Of a DNA stretch of 64,000 bases, positions 6,498 to 15,533 are shown in pieces (the stretch's first letter is position 1; every line of letters begins with the position of its first letter). The DNA comes from Gammaproteobacteria bacterium (GTDB taxonomy: Bacteria > Pseudomonadota > Gammaproteobacteria > Nevskiales > Nevskiaceae): the NCBI GenBank assembly GCA_026398815.1, contig JAPLSA010000030.1:1-64000 (forward strand), read 5' to 3'. The notes beneath the pieces are model-generated. The model saw nothing but the letters and a program-made list of their open reading frames with translations. It was not told where the DNA came from and did no database searches. Made by a program: the position numbers and the translations under genes.

Positions 6498-7385
6498 TTA
6501 TTCGGCTTCCAGCTGCCGGCGCAACGCGGCGAACTGCGCTTTCTCGGTATCGCTGGAAACCGGGTAGCGCAGGTCCAGCTGCTGCAGGCGACGGACGATG
6601 ATGTCGGCCACCGCCGCCCGCATGAACGGCTTGGAATCGGCCGGGATCGCATACCAGGGCGCGTGCTCGCGCGAGGTTTCGTTCAGCGCATCCTCGTAGG
6701 CGGCCATGTAGGCGTCCCAGTGGGCGCGCTCGGCGACGTCGCCGGCCTCGAATTTCCAGTTCTTCTCCGGCTCGTTCAGGCGATCGAGGAAGCGGCGGCG
6801 CTGCTCCTCGCGCGAAACGTTGAGCCAGAACTTGAGGATCACCGTGCCGTTCGCCGCCAGGTGCCGCTCGTGGTCGCGGATCGACTGGTAGCGCTGCTTC
6901 CAGAATTTTTTCGGGTGCCGTCCGGGATGCGGTCGCTGGGCGCCGAGCCATTCCGGGTGCACCTTCACGACCAGCACTTCCTCGTAGTAGCTGCGGTTGA
7001 AGACGCCGATGCGGCCGCGTTCCGGCAACACGCGGGCGCTGCGCCAGAGGAAGTCATGGTCCAGCTCCTGCGGCGTCGGCCGCTTGAACGAATGCACCTC
7101 GCAGCCGGCTGGATTGACGCCGGTCAGCACGGCCCGGATCGTCGAATCCTTGCCGGCGGCATCCATCGCCTGAAAGATCAGCAGCAGCGCATGGCGATCG
7201 TGGGCGTAGAGGATCTTCTGCAGGTCATCGAGGGCGGCGACGCTGTCGCGCAGCTGCTCTTTCAGGACATCGTCGTCGGCCGCGCCCTTGGGCGGCGCGG
7301 TACGCGCTTTCCTGACCCGGAAGCGGCCGTCGTCCGGCACCAGGAACGGGCTATCGACCGGCTGCGAGCCGTCGTCCTTGCTCAT
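6498..7385 (-). CDS. ppk2: polyphosphate kinase 2 family protein
   Basis: A protein of 295 residues, the size of one-domain PPK2. The P-loop-like FQAMDAAGKDSTIRAV has Asp75 to Asp80; the lid region carries RSYYEEVLVVKVHPEW, and FWLNVSREEQRRRFLDR and NWKF follow. PPK2 enzymes phosphorylate nucleoside mono- or diphosphates with polyphosphate (or the reverse). The class (ADP or AMP acceptor) cannot be assigned confidently by eye. The ATG at 7385 overlaps the stop of the hemolysin III gene (ATGA), implying translational coupling; it is the last gene of the unit that begins at 9579. Confidence 0.9.
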   Translation of the reverse strand: MSKDDGSQPVDSPFLVPDDGRFRVRKARTAPPKGAADDDVLKEQLRDSVAALDDLQKILYAHDRHALLLIFQAMDAAGKDSTIRAVLTGVNPAGCEVHSFKRPTPQELDHDFLWRSARVLPERGRIGVFNRSYYEEVLVVKVHPEWLGAQRPHPGRHPKKFWKQRYQSIRDHERHLAANGTVILKFWLNVSREEQRRRFLDRLNEPEKNWKFEAGDVAERAHWDAYMAAYEDALNETSREHAPWYAIPADSKPFMRAAVADIIVRRLQQLDLRYPVSSDTEKAQFAALRRQLEAE

Positions 7386-8140
7386 GGCGTCACCACGGCT
7401 GGCGGCCCGGGCAGCACATAGAACAGCACGCAGAAGAAATGGAAAGCGCTGCCGGCCAGCACGAAGACGTGCCAGATCGCATGGTGGTAGCGCAGCCGTG
7501 TGGAGGCGTAGAACAGCGTGCCGAACGTGTACGACAGCCCGCCGGCCAGCAGCAGCCACAGACCTGCCGGCGGCACGGCGGCGATGATCTCGCTGCCGGC
7601 CACGACACCGCACCAGCCCATCGCCAGGTAGACGCCGAGCGACAGCCACTCGAAGCGGCCGGTGGTGAAGATCTTGAACAGGATGCCGACTGCCGCCAGC
7701 CCCCAGGTGAACACGAACAGGCGCATGCCCCAGGGGCTGTCGGCCAGCGCAATCAGGGTGAACGGCGTGTAGGTGCCGGCGATCAGCACATAGATCAGGC
7801 AGTGGTCGATGACCCGGAAGATGTGCTTCGGGCGCGGCAGCGGGATCGAATGGAACAGCGTCGAGGCCGCGTACATCAGGATCAGCGACGCGCCGAAGAT
7901 CGACCCGGCCAGCAGCTCGCGGGAACCGCCGTAGAGCACCGCCCGCGCCACCAGCACGCACAGGCCGATGATCGCCAGCACTGCGCCAAGGCCATGGGTG
8001 AGGCTGTGCGCCAGCTCCTCGCCGAAGCTGTACAGGTTGTGGGTGGCTTCGCGGACCACGGCGCGCACCCGCGCCTCGCCGGGCGGCGCGCTTTCGGCGG
8101 CGTCGTGGATCGAGTTGTCGGCGGATTCGTTAATGCCCAT
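7382..8140 (-). CDS. hemolysin III / YqfA family membrane protein
   Basis: A protein of 252 residues with about seven transmembrane segments after a charged 50-residue N-terminus. HLY-III/PAQR family marks are EELAHSLTHGLGA at the first helix, ASTLFHSIPLP, FRVIDHCLIYVLIAGTYTPF and the last-helix IWHVFVLAGSAFHFF. Those conserved His/Asp residues form a metal site in PAQR receptors and alkaline-ceramidase-like enzymes; the bacterial role is unsettled (membrane homeostasis, possibly hydrolase). The start overlaps the end of nfeD by 11 bases, and its stop overlaps the ppk2 ATG. Confidence 0.88.
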   Translation of the reverse strand: MGINESADNSIHDAAESAPPGEARVRAVVREATHNLYSFGEELAHSLTHGLGAVLAIIGLCVLVARAVLYGGSRELLAGSIFGASLILMYAASTLFHSIPLPRPKHIFRVIDHCLIYVLIAGTYTPFTLIALADSPWGMRLFVFTWGLAAVGILFKIFTTGRFEWLSLGVYLAMGWCGVVAGSEIIAAVPPAGLWLLLAGGLSYTFGTLFYASTRLRYHHAIWHVFVLAGSAFHFFCVLFYVLPGPPAVVTP

Positions 8141-8609
8141 GCCCCGTGTCGTGATGGCCGGCGACCGGCTTGATCTTCAGCGTCGCGCCATCGGTGGCCA
8201 CCACGCGGACCCGGCTTCCGCTTGCAAGATCAGGACCGCTGACCCGCCACACCGAGTCGTCGAGCCGGGCCTGGCCGATGCCGTTGACGATGTCCGACAC
8301 CAGGGTCAGTTCCCGGCCGACGAGCTGCCGGCCGCGCTGGTTCAGGCCGTTGTCGGCGTCATCGCTGCGGCGCATCGGCCGGAACCGGAACCAGGCGGCA
8401 ACCGCCGCCAGCGACAGCAGCGCGAACAGCACGATCTCGCCCGGCCAGCTCAGGCCCGGCAGCACCCAGGCCGCGAAGCCGGTGACGAACGCCGCCGCGC
8501 CGATCCACATGAAGAAAGTGCCCGGCGTCAGCACCTCGGCCACCAGCAGCAGCAGGCCGAGCACCCACCAGTGCCAGAAGATGAAGCCGTCGTTGAGCAG
8601 GCTGTCCAT
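8130..8609 (-). CDS. NfeD family membrane protein
   Basis: A protein of 159 residues from the ATG at 8609 (a GTG three codons earlier is also possible). Two or three transmembrane helices (WHWWVLGLLLLVAEVLTPGTFFMWIGAAAF, then a second hydrophobic block) precede a C-terminal beta-barrel of the NfeD/OB type (GQARLDDSVWRVSGPDLASGSRVRVV). NfeD proteins pair with SPFH/stomatin proteins; here the SPFH gene is the immediate upstream neighbour, 16 bases away. The short form lacks the ClpP-like protease domain. A histidine-rich end (GHHDTGHGH) is unusual. Confidence 0.88.
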   Translation of the reverse strand: MDSLLNDGFIFWHWWVLGLLLLVAEVLTPGTFFMWIGAAAFVTGFAAWVLPGLSWPGEIVLFALLSLAAVAAWFRFRPMRRSDDADNGLNQRGRQLVGRELTLVSDIVNGIGQARLDDSVWRVSGPDLASGSRVRVVATDGATLKIKPVAGHHDTGHGH

Positions 8610-8625
8610 GACGGTCACCCGGCCC

Positions 8626-9579
8626 CTAGCGCGAAGACGTCTGCTGGCCGGTGGCCTTGCCGGCCAGTTCGGCGATGCCGCCGATCGCCCCGATCACGCT
8701 GGCCGCTTCCAGCGGCATGAACACCAGCTTCTGGTTGCTGCTGGTGGCGATGTCCTTCAGCGCCTCGATGTAGCGGGTGGCGACGAAGTAGTTGATCGCC
8801 TGCACGTTGCCCTGGGCAATGGCCGCCGACACGCTGGCGGTGGCATTGGCTTCCGCCTCGGCCTGCCGCTCGCGGGCCTCGGCATCGCGGAACGCGGCTT
8901 CCTTGCGGCCCTCGGCATCGAGAATCGCCTGCTGCTTCTCGCCTTCGGCCTGCAGGATCTTCGACTGCCGCTCGCCCTCGGCCTTGAGGATCGCCGCCGC
9001 CCGGGCCCCTTCGGCCTCCAGGATCTGGGCGCGCTTCTCGCGCTCGGCCTTCATCTGCCGGGCCATCGAATCGACCAGATCGCGCGGCGGCTGGATGTCC
9101 TTGATCTCGATGCGGGTGACCTTGATGCCCCAGGGGCTGGTCGCCTGGTCGACGACCGCCAGCAGCCGGGTGTTGATGTGGTCGCGCTGGCTCAGCAGTT
9201 CGTCGAGATCCATCGAGCCCATCACCGTGCGCAGGTTGGTCTGCGTCAGGTTCAGGATCGCGTACTGCAGGTTCTGCACTTCGTAGGCGGCGCGGGCGGC
9301 GTCGAGCACCTGGAAGAACACCACGCCGTCGACGCCGACCATCGCGTTGTCCTTGGTGATGACTTCCTGGCTCGGCACGTCGAGCACCTGTTCCATCATC
9401 GACAGCCGCCGGCCGACGCGATCAACGTACGGCACCAGCCAGTGCAGGCCGGGCGTGAACGTGGCGCGGTACTTCCCGAATCGCTCGATCGTGTACTCGG
9501 TGCCCTGTGGCACGGTGACCACGCCCTTGTAGACAGTGACCAGGGCGAACGCGAGCAAGGCAAGCGCGAAATAGGACAT
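8626..9579 (-). CDS. SPFH/Band 7 (stomatin/QmcA-like) protein
   Basis: A protein of 317 residues. One N-terminal membrane helix (YFALALLAFALVTVYKGV) is followed by the SPFH domain (QGTEYTIERFGKYRATFTPG, NAMVGVDGVVFFQV, TSPWGIKVTRIEIKDIQPP) and a long charged coiled coil with AEGERQSKILQAEGEKQQ repeats. These proteins form oligomeric cages in lipid microdomains, often with the AAA protease FtsH or with NfeD. It is the first gene of the unit SPFH-NfeD-hemolysin III-PPK2. Confidence 0.93.
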   Translation of the reverse strand: MSYFALALLAFALVTVYKGVVTVPQGTEYTIERFGKYRATFTPGLHWLVPYVDRVGRRLSMMEQVLDVPSQEVITKDNAMVGVDGVVFFQVLDAARAAYEVQNLQYAILNLTQTNLRTVMGSMDLDELLSQRDHINTRLLAVVDQATSPWGIKVTRIEIKDIQPPRDLVDSMARQMKAEREKRAQILEAEGARAAAILKAEGERQSKILQAEGEKQQAILDAEGRKEAAFRDAEARERQAEAEANATASVSAAIAQGNVQAINYFVATRYIEALKDIATSSNQKLVFMPLEAASVIGAIGGIAELAGKATGQQTSSR

Positions 9580-9684
9580 GGCGATGCTCTCCGGAAGGCA
9601 GACCCTTTCGAGTCTACGCGAGCCGGATTGCAGATCGGCTTGCCCGGCCGGGCCGGCCAGCGGGCGTCGGCGGCCGGCCGTGCG

Positions 9685-11505
9685 TCAGCTGCGCGCGGCC
9701 TTGCTGGCCAGCCAGCGATCGACCACCGCTTCCAGCACCGGCAGCGGCATCGAGCCCGGCGTCAGCACCACGCGGTGGAATTCCTTGAGATCGAACCGGT
9801 CGCCAAGCTGGGTCCTGGCCCGCTCGCGCAGTTCCAGGATCTTCAGCATGCCGAGCTTGTAGCCCAGCGCCTGACCCGGCCAGACCAGATAGCGCTCGAT
9901 CTCGGCAGTGGCCTCGACCTCGGCCATGCCGGTCTTGTCGATCAGGTAGGCCAGCGCCTGCTCGCGGCTCCAGCGTTTCTGGTGCATGCCGGTGTCGACC
10001 ACCAGCCGCACGGCGCGGAACATCTCGGCCTGCAGGCGGCCGAGGTTGTCGAACGGGTCCTTCTCGTAGCCCAGCTCCCAGGCCAGCCGCTCGGCGTACA
10101 GCGCCCAGCCTTCGGCATAGGCATTGAACGGCAGCACGGTGCGGAACACCGGCACGTCCTTCAACTCCTGCGCGATCGCGATCTGGAAGTGATGGCCGGG
10201 AATCGCTTCGTGATAGGCCAGGGTGCGCATGCCGTAGCGGCTGATCTCGTCGACCTTGCGCAGGTTCGCGAAGAACACGCCGGGCCGCGAGCCATCGAGC
10301 GCGCCGGGCTCGTAGTAGGCACCGGGCGCGGAGGCTTCCTTGAACGCCGGGATCGCCTTGACCTGCACGCCGAGCTTCGGCCGCACGTCGAAGTACGGCC
10401 CCAGGCCGGCGTCGATCTCGTCGATGATCTTCTGGTAGTCGGCCAGCACCTGTTCGCGGACGCCGGGGGCGCTGGCGTCGTACTTGAAGCGGGCATCCTT
10501 GGCCAATGCCGCCACCCGCGCGCCGACGCTGCCTTCGCGGTAACCCTGCGCGACCAGCAGCGCGTTCATCTCGCCTTCGATGCGCGCCACTTCGGCCAGG
10601 CCGATGTCGTGGATCGCGTCCGGCGAAAGGGTGGAGGTGGTCTGCTGGCGCACGCACCAGGCGTAGTAGGCGGCGCCATCGGGCAGCGCCCAGACGCCAT
10701 TGTTGTCGGTGACCTTCGCTGCCAGCGCCTCGAAGTTCTCGATCAGCCGGCCATAGGCCGGATAGACGATGTTGTTGATGCTGGCAGCGGCGCGCGCCAG
10801 CAGCTGCTTACGCGTGGCCTCGTCGACATCGCCGAGCTTGGCGAGCTTCTCGGCGAGGCCGGTGTACAGCACGTTCTCCTCCGGCTTTCTGGCGATGAAC
10901 TCGCGCATCTGCTTCAGCGTCTTGTCGACCACGAACTTCGGCGGCAGGATGCCGCGCGCCTCGCGCAGCTGCTGGCCTTCGAGAATCTGGTCGAAGCGGA
11001 CACCGAACTGGTCGAGGCGGCTCAGGAAGCTTTCGACGTCGGCTTCCGAGTCGATCGGATGCTGGCCGAGCAGGAAGCTCGGCAGCTCGCTCTGCTCGCC
11101 GGCCGTCGGGTTCAGCGGATAGCTGTGGAACATCCACGGCTCGCCGGCCACCGACGTAGCGAGGAAATTCTCGAGGATGTCGTAGGACAGCTGCCGGCCT
11201 TCGTCGAGCTTGGCCCGGTCATAGGTGTGCAGGACATCAAGCTCGCTCTTCACGAACGCCGCCTGCTTCTCTTGCGCAGCTACGGAGGCATCGCTCAGGC
11301 GGCGATCGAAATAGCGGATGCCGAGCGGGTGGGGCGCCAGGCTGGTGACCAGCTCCGGGCTTTCCAGCAGGAAGCGCACGAACACCCGGTCGTAGAAGCG
11401 GTCGATCGAATACGGCTTGAACCAGCCGACGTTGGCGATCCACAGGCCGGCACCGAGCACGATGACCAGCACCAGGCTGGCGATGACCTTCAGCAGCGTT
11501 TTCAT
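9685..11505 (-). CDS. DUF885 family protein, putative zinc peptidase
   Basis: A protein of 606 residues, the usual size for DUF885. The N-terminal hydrophobic segment VIASLVLVIVLGAGLWI is a signal or anchor helix, so the protein is probably periplasmic. The motif YHEAIPGHHFQ is the family's signature and resembles an extended zinc-binding His-Glu...His. NAYAEGWALYAERL supplies the downstream glutamate. DUF885 proteins are thought to be metallopeptidases, but experimental proof is scant. It lies between an SPFH unit and an M2 peptidase plus peptide transporter, which supports a role in peptide use. Confidence 0.85.
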   Translation of the reverse strand: MKTLLKVIASLVLVIVLGAGLWIANVGWFKPYSIDRFYDRVFVRFLLESPELVTSLAPHPLGIRYFDRRLSDASVAAQEKQAAFVKSELDVLHTYDRAKLDEGRQLSYDILENFLATSVAGEPWMFHSYPLNPTAGEQSELPSFLLGQHPIDSEADVESFLSRLDQFGVRFDQILEGQQLREARGILPPKFVVDKTLKQMREFIARKPEENVLYTGLAEKLAKLGDVDEATRKQLLARAAASINNIVYPAYGRLIENFEALAAKVTDNNGVWALPDGAAYYAWCVRQQTTSTLSPDAIHDIGLAEVARIEGEMNALLVAQGYREGSVGARVAALAKDARFKYDASAPGVREQVLADYQKIIDEIDAGLGPYFDVRPKLGVQVKAIPAFKEASAPGAYYEPGALDGSRPGVFFANLRKVDEISRYGMRTLAYHEAIPGHHFQIAIAQELKDVPVFRTVLPFNAYAEGWALYAERLAWELGYEKDPFDNLGRLQAEMFRAVRLVVDTGMHQKRWSREQALAYLIDKTGMAEVEATAEIERYLVWPGQALGYKLGMLKILELRERARTQLGDRFDLKEFHRVVLTPGSMPLPVLEAVVDRWLASKAARS

Positions 11506-11546
11506 CGGTCTGTCCCTTGTTGAAACGCGAAGACCTCCCCGTCCAC

Positions 11547-11645
11547 GTCATTCCGGCGCAAGCCGGAATCCAGAGCCGCTCACACAGAACCCGAGCGCGC
11601 GCAGCGGTGTGCCGCACACTGGATTCCGGCTTGCGCCGGAATGAC
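11547..11645. repeat. 99-bp inverted repeat with perfect 27-bp arms
   Basis: Arms 11547-11573 and 11619-11645 are perfect inverted copies beginning GTCATTCCGGCGCAAGCCGG, with a 45-base centre. Each arm is itself palindromic (CCGGCGCAAGCCGG). The sequence type is a dispersed REP-like element seen in many proteobacterial intergenic regions. It sits between the M2 peptidase and DUF885 genes, both on the minus strand, and could act as a transcript-stabilising or attenuating structure. Confidence 0.85.
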
Positions 11646-11659
11646 GATGGAGGTGTTTG

Positions 11660-13645
11660 TCACGAGCCGGACGCCGCCGCCATCGGATCGGCCGGCAGGG
11701 TCCAGCCGCAGCTCTGCCCCTGGTTCTGCTGTTCCAGGTAGGCCTTCAGCGGCGCGAAGTATTCGAGGATCGCCGAGGCGTCCATCTGCCGCGTGCCGGT
11801 CAGCTTTTCCAGCGTTTCCGGCCACGGCCGGCTCTGGCCGGCGGCCAGCATCGCCATGAACTTCTCGCCGGCGGCCTTGTTGCCGTAGATGTCGCACTCG
11901 TGCAGCGGACCGGTGAAGCCGGCCGCTTCGCACAGCGCCTTGTGGAACTGGAACTGCACGACGAAGCTCAGGAAGTAGCGCGTGTACGGCGTGTTGCCGG
12001 GGATGTGGTACTTCGCGCCCGGGTCGAAATCGTCCTCGGTCCGCGCCAGCGGCGGCGCCACGCCCTGGTATTCCTCGCGCAGCTTCCACCAGGCCTTGTT
12101 GTAGTCGCCCGGGGCCACTTCGCCGGAGAACACCTTCCAGCGCCACTGGTCGACCAGCTTGCCCCACGGCAGGAAGGTGATCTTATCGAGCGCCAGCTTC
12201 ATCTGCGAATTGATCACCGCTTTCTGGTCGGCCTTGGCGTCCTTGACCAGGCCGAGCTTCTGCAGGTGGCTCGGCGTCAGCGACAGGGTCACGGTATCGC
12301 CGATCGCTTCGTGGAAGCCGTCATGGGCGCCGCCCTGGAACACGGTCGGCTGATCCTTGTAGAGCAGGTAGTAGTAGATGTGGCCGAGTTCGTGGTGAAT
12401 CGTGGTCAGCGATTCCTCGTCCGGCTGGATGCACTGCTTGATGCGGACATCGCTGTCGCCGTCCATCGGCCAGGCCGAGGCGTGGCAGACCACCTCGCGG
12501 TCGCGCGGCTTGACCAGCATCGACCGGGTCCAGAACGAGTCCGGCAGCTTCGGCATGCCCAGCGAGGTGTAGAAGTCCTCGGCAGTGCGGGTCATCTTCT
12601 CGGCGAACACGGCATCGGCCTTGTGCGACAGGTCGGCCAGTTCCACGGCCGACGGCTTGCCCTTGTAGCCAGCCAGCAGCGTCTTGTACTCGGCATCGCG
12701 CTGGGTCTTCAGCACCGCGCTGACATCGAGATCCGACACGCCCTTGTACGGCTCGACCAGCGGATACAGGTTGGCCCACTGCTGCGCCCACATGTTGCCG
12801 AGCAGGTGCGCCGGGATCGGTCCGGATTTCGGCACCACGGCGTCGCCGTACTTGGCGTTGAGCTTGGCCCGCACATGGCAGTGCAGCGCGTCGTACAGCG
12901 GCTTCACCTGGCCCCAGAGGCGCTCGGTCTCGGCAGAGAAATCGGCCGGGCTCATGTCGTAGCCGCCGCGCCACCATTCGCCGGCATCGGCATAGCCGGA
13001 TTCCTTCGCCGCGCCGTTGTAGAGCGTGACGAAGTTCTGGTACTCGTCGCGAATGGGTTTGGCGGTGGCGTGCCAACCGGCCCAGGCTTCGGCGATCTCC
13101 GCCGGCGTGCGCTTGCCGTCGATGTTGTTGACGATCTCCTCGATCGCCGGCAGCGACAGGCACTGCTCGTTGCCGGCGGCGTTCTTGCGGCACCACTGGC
13201 CCTTGCCGTAGTTCGCTTCCATGTCCGACAGCACGGTGGCCAGCTTGCCGCGGTTGGCCGGGTCGCTCGGCGCCACAGTGTTGAGCCGGATCAGGGCCAG
13301 CGCGCGGGCGGTGTCGGGCTTCAGATCCTTCAGCGTGTAATACGGCTTGGCGGCCTGGCCCTGGTTGTAGTTGAACTCCAGGAACTGCTCGCCGTACTTC
13401 GAGGCGATCAGCTGCGAATCGTCGGTGATGTAGGTCGCCTGCAGCCACTGCGCCGAGGCGGCGTACTTGCCGAGTTCCTTGGCCTGCTTGCTGAAATTGG
13501 CGACGAAGGCATCGGCGTCGGCTGCGGAGACGGCGGCAGCGGCGGCCGGCGTTGCGGCGGCGTCGGTCGCCGGCGGCTTGCCGCAGGCCGAGGCGCCGAG
13601 CGCGAGGCCGGCGACGATCCCGGCGCGGATCAGATGGGGGTGCAT
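11660..13645 (-). CDS. M2 family peptidyl-dipeptidase A (ACE-like) lipoprotein
   Basis: A protein of 661 residues. The signal peptide ends in lipobox GASAC (Cys21), so it is probably a periplasmic lipoprotein. The zinc motif is [10 protein letters not shown] with HExxH at 418-422, and HEAIGDT supplies the third ligand downstream. The whole resembles bacterial homologues of angiotensin-converting enzyme, which remove C-terminal dipeptides from oligopeptides. An Ala-rich linker follows the lipid anchor. It lies next to a POT di/tripeptide symporter read in the same direction, a natural pair: released dipeptides could be imported at once. Confidence 0.92.
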   Translation of the reverse strand: MHPHLIRAGIVAGLALGASACGKPPATDAAATPAAAAAVSAADADAFVANFSKQAKELGKYAASAQWLQATYITDDSQLIASKYGEQFLEFNYNQGQAAKPYYTLKDLKPDTARALALIRLNTVAPSDPANRGKLATVLSDMEANYGKGQWCRKNAAGNEQCLSLPAIEEIVNNIDGKRTPAEIAEAWAGWHATAKPIRDEYQNFVTLYNGAAKESGYADAGEWWRGGYDMSPADFSAETERLWGQVKPLYDALHCHVRAKLNAKYGDAVVPKSGPIPAHLLGNMWAQQWANLYPLVEPYKGVSDLDVSAVLKTQRDAEYKTLLAGYKGKPSAVELADLSHKADAVFAEKMTRTAEDFYTSLGMPKLPDSFWTRSMLVKPRDREVVCHASAWPMDGDSDVRIKQCIQPDEESLTTIHHELGHIYYYLLYKDQPTVFQGGAHDGFHEAIGDTVTLSLTPSHLQKLGLVKDAKADQKAVINSQMKLALDKITFLPWGKLVDQWRWKVFSGEVAPGDYNKAWWKLREEYQGVAPPLARTEDDFDPGAKYHIPGNTPYTRYFLSFVVQFQFHKALCEAAGFTGPLHECDIYGNKAAGEKFMAMLAAGQSRPWPETLEKLTGTRQMDASAILEYFAPLKAYLEQQNQGQSCGWTLPADPMAAASGS

Positions 13646-13730
13646 GTCAGGGACTCCTTGGAAGGGGGGCGAGGCCTTGCCCGATGCGGTCGGACGCCGC
13701 CCGCTGCGAAAAGGTTTGATCGCACGGCAT

Positions 13731-15230
13731 TCAGCGCACGTTGCCCATCAGCCGCTTGATCGGCTTGGCCATGATCGCCATCAGCAGGCCCAGAGTCAGC
13801 GCCAGCGCGAAGATCATCAGGTAGCGGTGCGGCGCGCTGGCGATGTCGTCGGCACCAAGATGGCCGGCGATCAGCCCGGACAGCAGGTTGCCGAGCGCGG
13901 TGCCGGCGAACCAGGTGCCCATCATCTGGCTGACGAAGCGCGGCGGCGCCAGCTTGGTCACCGCGCTGAGGCCGATCGGCGACAGGCACAGCTCGCCGAA
14001 GGTGTGCAGCAGGTAGGTCAGCAGCAGCCAGACTGGTAGCACCTTGGTGCCGTCGCCGCCGGTGACCACGATGTGCGCGGCATAGGCGATGACCACGAAG
14101 CCGAGGCCCATCTGGATCAGCCCCAGGGCGAACTTGGCCGGGATCGACGGCTCGAGGTTGCGCCGGCCGAGCTGCACCCACAGCGCTGCGAACACCGGCG
14201 AGAAGGCGACCACGAACAGCGGGTTCAGCGACTGGTACCAGCTGGCCGGATGCTGGCCGTCGCTGAAGAAGCTGCCGAAGGCGCTGCGATCGGTGAAATC
14301 GCGGGCGAACAGGTTGAAGGTCGAGCCGGCCAGCTCGAAGCCCATGAAGAAGGTCGCGGCGCCGAAGAACAGCACCAGGATCACCGACACCCGCTTGGCT
14401 TCGTCGGAACTCAGCTTGCCGAACAGGAACACGTAGCCGAAGAAGAAGGCCGCGATGATGACGATCGCCACACCGACCTTCTCGGCCAGCGCCACCGGCT
14501 CCAGATCGAACAGGCCAAGCGCAGCGGAGGCGACCAGCGCCGCGAACAGACCCAGGCCGATGCCCAGCGCGGTCCAGGCATTGCGGCGCTCGGCCGGCGT
14601 CTTGGCGCTGGCATCGTCGGCGCTCGGCGGCAAGGTGGCGCGCATGACGTGGAACTGCACCAGACCCAGCAGCATCAGCACGCCGGCGCCGGCAAAGCCG
14701 ACCTGCCAGCTGATCTTCTCGCCGATGGTGCCGACCAGCAGCGGCGCCATCACCGCGCCGACATTGATGCCCATGTAGAAGATCGAGAAGCCAGCGTCAC
14801 GCTGGCCCGACGGCAGGCCGTCGTAGAGCTTGCCGACCATCGCGCTGATGTTCGGCTTCAAGAGGCCGACGCCGAGCACGATCACCACCAGGCCGAGGAA
14901 GAACAGCGTGCGGTTGCCGGTCGCCAGCAGGAAATTGCCGAGCGCGATGATGGTGCCGCCGGCGATCACCGCGTTGCGCTGGCCGGTCAGGCGATCGGCC
15001 ACCCAGCCGCCGGGCAGCGAGAACAGGTAGACGCAGGACAGGTACAGGCCGTAGATCGCATTGGCCTGGCCTTCGGTGAGACCGAGACCCGGATTGCCGC
15101 CGACCACCGCTGCGGTCATGAACAGCACCAGCAGGCTGCGCATGCCGTAGAACGTGAAGCGCTCCCACATTTCGGTGAAGAACAGGGTGGCGAGGCCGCG
15201 CGGATGACCGAAAAACGTCGGGTTGGACAT
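13731..15230 (-). CDS. POT/PTR family proton-coupled oligopeptide transporter
   Basis: An MFS protein of 499 residues with 12-14 transmembrane helices. The POT fingerprint TEMWERFTFYGMRSLL (ExxERFxxY) is in helix 1, the loop GGWVADRLTGQRNAV is present, and so is the second PTR signature FSIFYMGINVGA. These transporters import di- and tripeptides with protons at the inner membrane. The M2 peptidase gene follows 85 bases downstream, and the two are likely co-transcribed with it. The gene is divergent from plsB across 303 bases. Confidence 0.93.
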   Translation of the reverse strand: MSNPTFFGHPRGLATLFFTEMWERFTFYGMRSLLVLFMTAAVVGGNPGLGLTEGQANAIYGLYLSCVYLFSLPGGWVADRLTGQRNAVIAGGTIIALGNFLLATGNRTLFFLGLVVIVLGVGLLKPNISAMVGKLYDGLPSGQRDAGFSIFYMGINVGAVMAPLLVGTIGEKISWQVGFAGAGVLMLLGLVQFHVMRATLPPSADDASAKTPAERRNAWTALGIGLGLFAALVASAALGLFDLEPVALAEKVGVAIVIIAAFFFGYVFLFGKLSSDEAKRVSVILVLFFGAATFFMGFELAGSTFNLFARDFTDRSAFGSFFSDGQHPASWYQSLNPLFVVAFSPVFAALWVQLGRRNLEPSIPAKFALGLIQMGLGFVVIAYAAHIVVTGGDGTKVLPVWLLLTYLLHTFGELCLSPIGLSAVTKLAPPRFVSQMMGTWFAGTALGNLLSGLIAGHLGADDIASAPHRYLMIFALALTLGLLMAIMAKPIKRLMGNVR

Positions 15231-15416
15231 GAAGAGGGGCGGGAATCGGGTCAGCGCCGACTATGGCGGCGGCTCGGCGGGGGGGTCAATGACGCACCGC
15301 AAAAACCGGGCCTTGCCGCCGTCCGGCCTGGACGAGCCGCGTGCGGGCCCGATCCGCAGCGCGCTGCGGCGGGCCGGCGCCCGGGCGATGTGAAACGGGA
15401 GTCACCGGCGCGCTCC

Positions 15417-15422
15417 TATAAT
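15417..15422 (+). promoter_or_regulatory. -10 element upstream of plsB
   Basis: A perfect TATAAT lies 111 bases before the plsB ATG, with no good -35 hexamer at normal spacing (TGAAAC at 15391-15396 is too far). The rest of the 303-base divergent gap shows no other feature I can support. Confidence 0.4.
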
Positions 15423-15533
15423 CCGCTGACAAAACCTGCGGTCGAATTCACGACCGCGCCAGTGTCCAGCCCAGGTCCCCGCCAACGTGAAGCCCACCCG
15501 CCTGCTGTTCTCCGACACCCGTGGTGCGCGTGC

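Noticed and set aside
8170-11523. Open frame of about 1117 codons on the plus strand over the SPFH and DUF885 genes
   Set aside because: Antisense to well-supported genes, with low-complexity His/Arg/Gln/Gly composition and no recognisable domain.
14073-15533. A roughly 480-residue N-terminal extension to PlsB
   Set aside because: The extra part runs antisense through the peptide transporter and the promoter; family length and the ATG at 15534 are satisfied without it.
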